From Prevotella sp. (GTDB taxonomy: Bacteria > Bacteroidota > Bacteroidia > Bacteroidales > Bacteroidaceae): a stretch of 37,295 nt of DNA. Location: the NCBI GenBank assembly GCA_024681705.1, contig JAILAI010000194.1, positions 1-37,295 on the forward strand, given 5' to 3'. The translations under genes were made by a program, and so were the position numbers. Below are positions 7,154-13,374 of this stretch, one piece after another; positions within the stretch are counted from its first letter, which is position 1; every line of letters starts with the position of its first letter. The notes under the pieces were generated by a model. It saw nothing but the letters and a program-made list of their open reading frames with translations, ran no database searches and had not been told where the DNA came from.

Positions 7154-7669
7154 CTACGCAAGCATTCGCGCAACGTATGTTCGCATTTCCCTTCGCGCTG
7201 CTCCAAGGTGGTTTTCAACACTCTTGTAGTTCATCTGCAACGCTTCGGAAATTTCCTTGACTTTCATTCCCTCAAATACATTCATGCTATACACCTGGCG
7301 TTGCCGCTCTGAAAGTCTGACAATGCCTCGTTCGAGCAACTGGTGCATCTCGGCAGAGCTGTAGACCGACGCCACATCGTTGGCTTGTGTCTGCGGATGA
7401 GATGCAAGGTAATGCTCAAATTCCTCGGCCGAACGACGACGACGCCAATAGTCGTAGATCAAACGGCGAGTAATGGTATGGACCAATCCCGGGAGTGTGA
7501 CGGGTGTAATCATCTTGTCGCTTCGCAACAGGCGGAGAAAAACATCCTGGACAATATCCTCGGCAATTGCAGCATATTGCAACTGTCTCTCTACATATCC
7601 GAGCAATTCATCCCGATGCCCGGCATAGTATTCTGAAATTGTCTCAAACGTACGGTTTTTCTCTTTCAT
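7154..7669 (-). CDS. ECF-type RNA polymerase sigma factor
   Basis: This 171-residue sigma-70 family protein has region 2 (YYAGHRDELLGYVERQL, then AEDIVQDVFLRLL) and the region 2.4-like LIYDYWRRRR. Region 4 reads LSERQRQVYSMNVFEGMKVK, then EISEALQMNYKSVENHLGAA, the helix-turn-helix that reads the -35 site. Start ATG 7669 is chosen because an upstream in-frame extension to 7711 would cross the predicted -7 box (CAAAGATA, 7699-7706). No anti-sigma (FecR) or TonB receptor gene adjoins it, unlike the many SusCD-linked ECF factors in Bacteroidetes. Its signal and regulon are therefore unknown. Confidence 0.9.
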   Translation of the reverse strand: MKEKNRTFETISEYYAGHRDELLGYVERQLQYAAIAEDIVQDVFLRLLRSDKMITPVTLPGLVHTITRRLIYDYWRRRRSAEEFEHYLASHPQTQANDVASVYSSAEMHQLLERGIVRLSERQRQVYSMNVFEGMKVKEISEALQMNYKSVENHLGAARREMRTYVARMLA

Positions 7670-7698
7670 GATTCTTGTGAACGGTCTCTTAACCACCG

Positions 7699-7706
7699 CA
7701 AAGATA
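7699..7706 (-). promoter_or_regulatory. -7 element for the ECF sigma gene
   Basis: TATCTTTG on the minus strand fits TAnnTTTG. It lies 29 nt upstream of ATG 7669 and argues against the longer reading frame. The -33 element is not clear. Confidence 0.55.
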
Positions 7707-7803
7707 ATCAAAATTTCTTTTTGTCACATCATTTTTGTATATAAAAATTGTGAATGAAACATTTTTGCATTCTTTTGGTTACATTTGGCGATTTGTTTGG
7801 GCT

Positions 7804-7820
7804 TTGGCACGATGTTTGTA
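7804..7820 (+). promoter_or_regulatory. Possible sigma-54 (-24/-12) promoter upstream of htpG
   Basis: TTGGCACGATGTTTGTA (7804-7820) has GG at 7806-7807 and GT at 7818-7819, separated by exactly 10 nt, with the TGGCACG block complete. The -12 element is GT, not the canonical GC. The ATG follows 37 nt later. No clean TAnnTTTG box is seen nearby. This is a motif match only. Confidence 0.3.
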
Positions 7821-7856
7821 ATTGTGTTCATGAGAATTTCAAAATAAAACATAGAT

Positions 7857-9911
7857 ATGCAAAAAGGAAACATCGGGGTTACAACTGAGAACATATTCCC
7901 CGTTATCAAAAAATTTCTCTACAGTGATCATGAGATATTCTTGCGTGAGATGGTGAGCAACGCCGTAGACGCCACCCAGAAGATGAAAACGCTTGCCGAT
8001 CGTGGCGACTTCAAAGGCGAATTGGGCGACCTTACCGTAAGAATTGCCCTCGACGAGAAGAAGGGAACACTCACCATCAGTGACCGAGGAATCGGCATGA
8101 CCGAAGAGGAAATAGACAAATACATCAACCAGATTGCATTCTCTGGCGTTACCGACTTCCTCGACAAATACAAGGACAACGCCAACCAAATTATCGGTCA
8201 CTTCGGACTTGGTTTCTACTCTTCCTTCATGGTTTCAAAGAAGGTGGAAATCGTTACGCGTAGCTACAAGGAAGACGCAAAGGCCGTGAAGTGGAGCTGC
8301 GACGGTAGTCCTGAGTTCACCATCGAAGACGCTGAACGCGAAGATCGTGGTTCGGACATCATCCTCTACATCGACGACGATTGCAAGGAGTATCTGGAGA
8401 AGGCTCAGATTGAGCAATTGCTTCAGAAGTATTGCAAATTCCTGCCAGTTCCCATAGCTTTCGGAAAGAAAACCGAGTGGAAAGACGGCAAGCAGGTGGA
8501 CACCGATGAGGATAACATTATAAATAATGTGGAGCCGCTCTGGACGAAGACGCCCTCGACACTGAAAGACGAGGACTACAAGAACTTCTATCGCGCATTG
8601 TATCCCATGCAGTTCGACGAGCCGCTCTTCTGGATTCATCTGAATGTCGACTATCCGTTCAACCTGACGGGTATCCTCTATTTCCCACGCATCAAGTCGA
8701 ACCTCGACATCCAGCGCAACAAGATTCAACTCTATTGCAATCAGGTGTTCGTCACCGACCAGGTGGAAGGTATCGTGCCTGAGTTCCTGACGCTTCTTCA
8801 TGGTGTCATCGATTCGCCCGACATACCCCTGAATGTCAGCCGTAGCTATCTGCAGAGCGACCGCGATGTGAAGAAGATCTCGACCTACATCACGAAGAAG
8901 GTGGCCGACCGCCTTAACAGCATCTTCAAGGAGGATCGCAAGCAATACGAAGAAAAGTGGGACGACCTGAAGATCTTCATCAACTACGGAATGCTCTCTC
9001 AGGAAGATTTCTACGACCGCGCTAAGGACTTCTACCTGATGAAGGACGTAGACGGAAAGTATTTCACACTCGATGAATATAAGACCCTGATAAAGGACGA
9101 CCAAACCGACAAGGACGGAAACCTCATCTATCTGTATGCTACCGACAAAGAAGAGCAGTACAGCTACATTGAGGCCGCTCGCCAGAAGGGTTACAGCATT
9201 CTGTTGATGGACGGACAACTCGATACTCCTTCTGTTTCGATGTTCGAGCAGAAACTGGAAAAGAGTCGCTTCACCCGTGTGGATGCAGACATCGTAGAAC
9301 GCCTCATCGTCAAGGAAGACGCCCCGAAAAACGAGCTCGATGCAACACAATCTGACAATTTGTCAGAGGCTTTCCGTTCGCAGATTCCCAAACTGGAAAA
9401 GGCCGAATTCATTGTTGAAGTACAGTCGCTTGGCGAGCAGAACCAGCCGGTAGTCATCACTCAGAGCGAGTATATGCGTCGTATGAAGGACATGAGCCGC
9501 TATCAGCAGGGCATGAGTTTCTATGCTTCAATGCCCGACTCCTACAACCTGATTCTCAATGCCGACCATCCGCTCGTGAAGCGTGTGCTCGACGACGAGA
9601 CGAAGGCCGTGAGCGAAGCGCTGAAACCCATCGAAAGCGAGATTCGTGGCCAGCAGGCTCGTGTGGAGGTTTTGCGCCAGGAGCAGAACAAAAAGAAGTA
9701 CGACGAGATTACACAGGAAGAAAAAGACGAGCTTGCCGCTAGTGAGAAAGCCCTGAACGAGCAGAAGGAGAAGAAGAATACCATCATCGCCGACTATGCA
9801 AAGGGCAACAAAGTGGTGCACCAGCTCATTGATTTGGCTCTGTTGCAAAACGGAATGCTGAAAGGTGCTGCACTCGATGCCTTCCTGAAGCGCTCAGTTG
9901 AACTCATCTAA
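7857..9911 (+). CDS. htpG: Molecular chaperone HtpG (bacterial Hsp90)
   Basis: This 684-residue Hsp90 is an ATP-driven cytosolic dimeric chaperone. The N-terminal ATPase domain shows EIFLREMVSNAVDATQK (usually E-L-I-S-N-A-x-D-A), then DRGIGMTEEEI, then the lid and IGHFGLGFYSSFMV. The middle domain carries LNVSRSYLQSDRDVKKI with the family's catalytic-loop arginine. The C-terminal dimerisation domain contains a charged coiled coil (RQEQNKKKYDEITQEEKDE), which makes this protein longer than the 624-residue E. coli form. The start follows a short A-rich leader. It is monocistronic, with a GC-rich hairpin at 9921-9949. Confidence 0.97.
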   Translation: MQKGNIGVTTENIFPVIKKFLYSDHEIFLREMVSNAVDATQKMKTLADRGDFKGELGDLTVRIALDEKKGTLTISDRGIGMTEEEIDKYINQIAFSGVTDFLDKYKDNANQIIGHFGLGFYSSFMVSKKVEIVTRSYKEDAKAVKWSCDGSPEFTIEDAEREDRGSDIILYIDDDCKEYLEKAQIEQLLQKYCKFLPVPIAFGKKTEWKDGKQVDTDEDNIINNVEPLWTKTPSTLKDEDYKNFYRALYPMQFDEPLFWIHLNVDYPFNLTGILYFPRIKSNLDIQRNKIQLYCNQVFVTDQVEGIVPEFLTLLHGVIDSPDIPLNVSRSYLQSDRDVKKISTYITKKVADRLNSIFKEDRKQYEEKWDDLKIFINYGMLSQEDFYDRAKDFYLMKDVDGKYFTLDEYKTLIKDDQTDKDGNLIYLYATDKEEQYSYIEAARQKGYSILLMDGQLDTPSVSMFEQKLEKSRFTRVDADIVERLIVKEDAPKNELDATQSDNLSEAFRSQIPKLEKAEFIVEVQSLGEQNQPVVITQSEYMRRMKDMSRYQQGMSFYASMPDSYNLILNADHPLVKRVLDDETKAVSEALKPIESEIRGQQARVEVLRQEQNKKKYDEITQEEKDELAASEKALNEQKEKKNTIIADYAKGNKVVHQLIDLALLQNGMLKGAALDAFLKRSVELI

Positions 9912-9918
9912 ACCATCA

Positions 9919-9951
9919 ATGGGGCGTCTGAACATACAAAAGACGCCCCAT
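9919..9951 (+). terminator. Hairpin after htpG
   Basis: GGGGCGTCT (9921-9929) pairs perfectly with AGACGCCCC (9941-9949), with extra A/T pairs outside. No T tract follows directly, so termination may be assisted by the decayed TCTAGA hairpin just downstream. Confidence 0.62.
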
Positions 9952-9960
9952 CGGAGATGC

Positions 9961-10023
9961 AAAATCTCTAGAGAGTTTTTATCGAAAAAACTACAAATCC
10001 GGCAATTACTTTCTAAAGATTTT
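9961..10023. repeat. Decayed TCTAGA-type hairpin, copy 3
   Basis: AAAATCTCTAGAGA (9961-9974) faces TTTCTAAAGATTTT (10010-10023), with 11 of 14 positions complementary and a loop that includes CGGCAATT. It resembles the perfect copies at 4148-4208 and 19849-19909 and again lies just 3' of a gene. The rest of the gap to 10209 shows only a promoter-like box at 10154. Confidence 0.45.
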
Positions 10024-10153
10024 CCACCCTTCTAAACAGGGATTTTGACAAAGCAAAGTGCCCTATCAGAAAAAGTTACATAATAAACTCAAAAGAAGCA
10101 ATAATTTTTGTTAAACCCTCTTAACCAAAGATACAACTTATCAATAAAACGCG

Positions 10154-10161
10154 TATCTTTA
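10154..10161 (+). promoter_or_regulatory. Probable -7 element for the Ala-rich lipoprotein gene
   Basis: TATCTTTA differs from TAnnTTTG only at the last base. It lies 48 nt upstream of ATG 10210. No convincing -33 element is seen. Confidence 0.45.
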
Positions 10162-10209
10162 CACCCAGTTTTTAATCAACTATTATTTATTAACTAAAAG
10201 TGTTTGAAC

Positions 10210-10890
10210 ATGAAGAAATTATTCATTCTGGCTATTGCAGCCGTTGGTATGACATTTGCAAGTTGCGACAACAAAGCTAAGGCTCCCGCAGGAGAAGACA
10301 CAACTGAAGTAGTTGACACTCTGGCAGTTCTCACAGAAGAGGCTAACAAGGCCGCTGACGATGTGATTGCTAATCTCACAGAGAATCTTGAAAAGAAGGA
10401 CACTGGCGCTATCGAAGCCGCTCTGAACAGCGTAAAGGAGAAGATCCAGGAATACCTCGCAAAGAACCCCGAAGTTGCTAAGGAATACCTCGCAAAGGTT
10501 CAGAACTTCATCAAGGAGAACAAGGAGAAGATTACTGCTGCCGTAGGTTCTATTCCCGCTATCTCTTCTCTCGTAGATGGCATTTCAAACATTCCTACAG
10601 AGTCTGTTGACGGTCTGCTGAACGCAACCGACGCTTTCAAGGCTCTTGGCATTGACGCTGCTAGCACCGTTAAGGATGCTGCCGCTGCTGCTGGCGACGC
10701 CGTTGAAGGTGCTGTTGAAGGTGCTAAGGATGCTGCCGAAGGTGCTGTAGACGCTGCTAAGGACGCTGCTGCTGATGCTGCCGACGCCGCTAAGGACGCT
10801 GCCAAGGATGCTGTACAGAGTGGTAAGGATGCCGCTGCTGGCGCAGTTGATAAGGCTGCTGACGGTGCCAAGAAGGCTCTCGGCCTCTAA
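10210..10890 (+). CDS. Ala-rich lipoprotein with LEA-like amphipathic repeats
   Basis: This 226-residue protein has a lipoprotein signal (MKKLFILAIAAVGMTFASC, Cys19) and a Thr/Glu-rich linker. A helical middle domain of about residues 35-135 follows (the ENLEKKDTGAIEAALN region). Residues about 155-226 form a tail built almost only of A, D, K, G, E and V in repeats such as GAKDAAEGAVDAAKDAAADA. This pattern of roughly 11-residue AAKDAA units is like LEA group 3 and apolipoprotein helices, which stay disordered until dried or membrane-bound. ATG 10210 is chosen over an upstream TTG at 10204. A strong terminator follows. It presumably sits on the periplasmic or outer surface; a role in envelope stress is only a guess. 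The repetitive codons make this gene prone to slippage. Confidence 0.8.
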   Translation: MKKLFILAIAAVGMTFASCDNKAKAPAGEDTTEVVDTLAVLTEEANKAADDVIANLTENLEKKDTGAIEAALNSVKEKIQEYLAKNPEVAKEYLAKVQNFIKENKEKITAAVGSIPAISSLVDGISNIPTESVDGLLNATDAFKALGIDAASTVKDAAAAAGDAVEGAVEGAKDAAEGAVDAAKDAAADAADAAKDAAKDAVQSGKDAAAGAVDKAADGAKKALGL

Positions 10891-10922
10891 TTGCTTTAGT
10901 CAGAAAAAGAACAAATCGATTT

Positions 10923-10954
10923 GGAGCATGGGACAAACCCATGCTCCTTTCGTT
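10923..10954 (+). terminator. Rho-independent terminator
   Basis: GGAGCATGGG (10923-10932) and CCCATGCTCC (10938-10947) form a perfect 10-bp stem with an ACAAA loop, followed by TTTCGTTT. Confidence 0.9.
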
Positions 10955-11020
10955 TATATACACACATAAGAAATTAGGTTCCATTGAATGGGTCGAATGC
11001 TAACAAACAAAGACATCAGC

Positions 11021-11190
11021 AATAACTCAATTAAAAGCTTCAAAAATCAACTTCACAACTTCACACCCACGTATCTTATTGATACACAATTATTTATAGT
11101 GTGAAGTTGAAAAATTCAACTTCACAACGATTTTCATACATTCTTCACGTCGAAAATCTCCGTCCAATTCGCCAAAATACTTGAGTTATT
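11021..11190. repeat. Repeat patch with three competing hairpin arms
   Basis: TCAACTTCACA occurs at 11047-11057 and again at 11116-11126. Its exact reverse complement TGTGAAGTTGA lies between them at 11100-11110. Further pairs are ACTTCACAC (11058-11066), GTATC/GATAC (11071-11075/11081-11085) and an outer pair AATAACTCAA/TTGAGTTATT (11021-11030/11181-11190). The rest of the 519-bp gap 10891-11409 holds the items at 11190-11240 and 11313-11361; nothing else was seen. Confidence 0.65.
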
Positions 11191-11240
11191 TCGACAATTT
11201 ACTCAACCAATTGCGACAATTTACACAACCAATTGCGACA
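11190..11240. repeat. 22-bp tandem repeat, two and a half units
   Basis: TCGACAATTTACTCAACCAA plus TT is followed by GCGACAATTTACACAACCAA plus TT, then a partial unit GCGACAAAATGACTCA. It is AT-rich and non-coding and adjoins the hairpin patch. Confidence 0.65.
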
Positions 11241-11312
11241 AAATGACTCATCAAAAGCGCCAATTTTCATTACGAAGAACGCCAATATGGACATAGAAGC
11301 ACCATTATCTTT

Positions 11313-11361
11313 ATTATAGAATCGGGCGATTTCCTGATTGGAAACCGCCCGATTCTATAAT
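11313..11361. repeat. Perfect 16-bp inverted repeat (hairpin) downstream of the DUF4293 gene
   Basis: ATTATAGAATCGGGCG (11313-11328) and CGCCCGATTCTATAAT (11346-11361) are exact reverse complements. TTTCC/GGAAA continue the stem after one mismatch, leaving a 5-nt loop. It lies 49 bp 3' of the minus-strand gene ending at 11410. No T tract follows on the minus strand, so terminator, RNA 3'-end protector or repeat element are all possible. Confidence 0.7.
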
Positions 11362-11409
11362 GGGTTCTATTGTTTTTATCTTATCTTTCTTTCCTTTGAC
11401 TTCTGTCAT

Positions 11410-11868
11410 TTACCTGATTCGATCCATTGAACGTACTAGTTTCTCGTCTGCAATAATGCCGCTACGAGCCATAAATACAAGGATCAACGACACTACAGGT
11501 AACACAGCCGCAAAAGAGAACTGGAACTTCGAAGCCGTATCTTCCGCGAGAATGACCGCCATTGCTCCATAAACGGCAATCCAAGCTACAAGCAATAGGA
11601 TGACGAACATACAGATGCGCGATTGCAACACTCGGTTTTTATATAGGAAAATGTTGCAAAGCGATACTGCCGTTGCAACAATGAGCAATGCAAAAAGCGG
11701 CCAAGGTGAGAAGTCGCAACTGCCATCCGAAAGACTCAACCAGAGATTTGTCATTGAATGCGACACACCCATTCCTTCTGGCACGAACTGCGCTATGGGA
11801 AGACAAAGGCAAACGGCGTTCAGAATGCAGGCAAGAAACAAGAAAAGAGTTTGCTTACGCTGTATCAT
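11410..11868 (-). CDS. DUF4293 family four-span membrane protein
   Basis: This 152-residue protein begins MIQRKQTLFLFLACILNAVC, the signature opening of DUF4293. Four hydrophobic segments lie at about residues 7-26, 57-75, 84-105 and 117-135. The short polar C-terminus (ADEKLVRSMDRIR) also fits the family. Function is unknown. Its ATG overlaps the stop of the omega-like gene by one base (TAATG at 11866-11870), so it is translated with it. In Bacteroidetes this family regularly follows the omega-like gene. Confidence 0.88.
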   Translation of the reverse strand: MIQRKQTLFLFLACILNAVCLCLPIAQFVPEGMGVSHSMTNLWLSLSDGSCDFSPWPLFALLIVATAVSLCNIFLYKNRVLQSRICMFVILLLVAWIAVYGAMAVILAEDTASKFQFSFAAVLPVVSLILVFMARSGIIADEKLVRSMDRIR

Positions 11869-12194
11869 TAGGCCTGCTCTTTAGAAGGATCGCGGAAGTA
11901 GACGTTGCCCTCGATAAACTCCTGAGTAGCCATCAGAGTTGGCTTCGGCAGCTTTTCGTAGTAACGGGAAATCTCTATCTGTTCGCGGTTCTCGAACACT
12001 TCCTCCAGCGAGTCGTTGTAAGATGCGAACTCAGCAAGTTTCTTGCTCAAGTCCTGCTTAATCTCAACGGAAATCTGATTGGCACGCTTTGCAATAATAG
12101 CCACACTCTCATAGATGTTGCCAGTATCCTTGCAAAGATCCATGATGTTGCGGGTGACGGTATTAACCGGTGCTTTTGACTTTTTGTAATCCAT
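11868..12194 (-). CDS. rpoZ: RNA polymerase omega subunit, Bacteroidetes type (Rpb6/omega family)
   Basis: This 108-residue protein has the Bacteroidetes omega pattern. A central helix pair NIYESVAIIAKRANQISVEI corresponds to the conserved A-x-x-A-R-x-I core of omega/Rpb6, followed by a charged helix and the tail PKPTLMATQEFIEGNVYFRD. Omega helps assemble and stabilise RNA polymerase around the beta-prime C-terminus. It lies between bamD (97 nt upstream) and the DUF4293 gene (overlapping). A small hairpin (GATTGG/CCAATC, 12253-12270) sits in the bamD-rpoZ gap and could set relative expression. Confidence 0.87.
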   Translation of the reverse strand: MDYKKSKAPVNTVTRNIMDLCKDTGNIYESVAIIAKRANQISVEIKQDLSKKLAEFASYNDSLEEVFENREQIEISRYYEKLPKPTLMATQEFIEGNVYFRDPSKEQA

Positions 12195-12290
12195 TTTATT
12201 CTTATGCTTAATTCTTATTGTTTACCTTGAAATATCGTTTCCTGGGATGTCAGATTGGGAAAGACCAATCCTCATTCCCCTACTCTCTTT

Positions 12291-13124
12291 TTATTCTTCA
12301 GCCGTATGCTTTTTGCATTGAGCAATGAATCGCTCGGCCGTCGCACGCTCCTTACTATCGGGGAACTCGTTGATGAAACCATAACACTCGTCCTCAGCAT
12401 CGCGATAACGGTCGGCACGCTTTGACTCAACACTCTGCTGAGCCAACTCAAACTTACTCTTCATGATGAGCAGATAGAAGTCCTCGCGCATCGAACTATA
12501 GGGATAATCCTTCAGTGCATTCTGAGCCGTAATGATGCAAGCCTCATAGTTGGAACCGCCATTGGTGCAATTACCAAAATAGGTTCCCAAGTTATAGTAA
12601 AGTTGGGCCGAAAGCAGTTCTTTCTTCACGAGTTTGTCCTGAAGCTCATAAAGTCTGTGCTGAGCCTGATCCTTGAGCGATGCATCGGGGAAACGATCCA
12701 TAAACTCCTGATAGGCTGTAATGGCCAGCACCGTCTGACTCTGGTCGAGACGAGGCTCAGGTGTACTCATATACAGACTTTCGGCAGCATAGTAAGACGC
12801 CATTTCGGCATATTTTCCCTTTGGATAAGTCTGAGCGTATTTCTTGAACCACGTTGAAGCTGTCTCAAAATCAGAATTACAGAACTCCGACATTGCTAGC
12901 ATATAAAGGCATTCCTGACCGTTGTCTGTTCCCTTCTGAATCGTCACCAACTCCTCGAGCAATGTGATGGCACGAACGTACTTACCATTGGCAAAGCACT
13001 CTTTTGCGTACTCATACTTATAGTCATAGTTGGTAGACTTATAGACCGCGTTGAACTCTTTAGCACAACTCGAGAATAAGCACACCACGAGGGCGATGGA
13101 AAGGAAATAACGTATTTTCTTCAT
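12291..13124 (-). CDS. bamD: Outer membrane assembly lipoprotein BamD
   Basis: This 277-residue lipoprotein (signal MKKIRYFLSIALVVCLFSSC, Cys20) is followed by the BamD opening AKEFNAVYKSTNYDYKYEYA. TPR-type helices follow, such as GKYVRAITLLEELVTIQKG, the segment ending FKKYAQTYPKGKYAEMASYY, and YQEFMDRFPDASLKDQAQHR. BamD is the essential scaffold partner of BamA in inserting outer-membrane beta-barrels. ATG 13124 is chosen. A TTG-initiated extension to 13136 would overlap the -7 box CAAAGTTA (13134-13141), which also implies a very short mRNA leader. It heads the operon with rpoZ and the DUF4293 gene. Confidence 0.92.
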   Translation of the reverse strand: MKKIRYFLSIALVVCLFSSCAKEFNAVYKSTNYDYKYEYAKECFANGKYVRAITLLEELVTIQKGTDNGQECLYMLAMSEFCNSDFETASTWFKKYAQTYPKGKYAEMASYYAAESLYMSTPEPRLDQSQTVLAITAYQEFMDRFPDASLKDQAQHRLYELQDKLVKKELLSAQLYYNLGTYFGNCTNGGSNYEACIITAQNALKDYPYSSMREDFYLLIMKSKFELAQQSVESKRADRYRDAEDECYGFINEFPDSKERATAERFIAQCKKHTAEE

Positions 13125-13133
13125 ATCAAAGTG

Positions 13134-13163
13134 CAAAGTTACTCAAAATCCACGAATTACAAA
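13134..13163 (-). promoter_or_regulatory. Promoter of the bamD operon, immediately at the start codon
   Basis: On the minus strand TTTG is followed after 18 nt by TAACTTTG (plus 13134-13141), a good Bacteroidetes promoter. The G of the -7 box is only 9 nt from the ATG at 13124, giving an expected leader of about 3-6 nt. Confidence 0.7.
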
Positions 13164-13361
13164 ACGCCACACACGTTTTTTTGCAAAAAATCGCAATCTT
13201 AAGGTCTAGTTTAGGTTTATTTTAGTTTTAAAACCTCGAAGGTACTGTCTTTATGTACTGTTGCAATCGTAATTGACAAATGATTTACAACCAATCATCG
13301 TTATTTATAGAAGAATAACGTTAATGTTCCAAAATCGCTTTCTTATATCAGCATTTATTTG

Positions 13362-13369
13362 TATTTTTG
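13362..13369 (+). promoter_or_regulatory. -7 element for uvrB, immediately at the start codon
   Basis: TATTTTTG fits TAnnTTTG. It ends 5 nt before ATG 13375, so transcription would start at or beside the start codon. The -33 position has only TTTC. A more distal promoter is possible. Confidence 0.45.
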
Positions 13370-13374
13370 CAAAT

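Noticed and set aside
10500..10871. Ala/Ser-rich minus-strand frame opposite the LEA-like lipoprotein
   Set aside because: It is the antisense reading of a GCT/GCC-rich repeat and has no start context or family match.
13273..13374. N-terminal extension of uvrB
   Set aside because: The 34 extra residues match nothing at UvrB N-termini and the frame crosses the TATTTTTG promoter box. ATG 13375 gives the family start.
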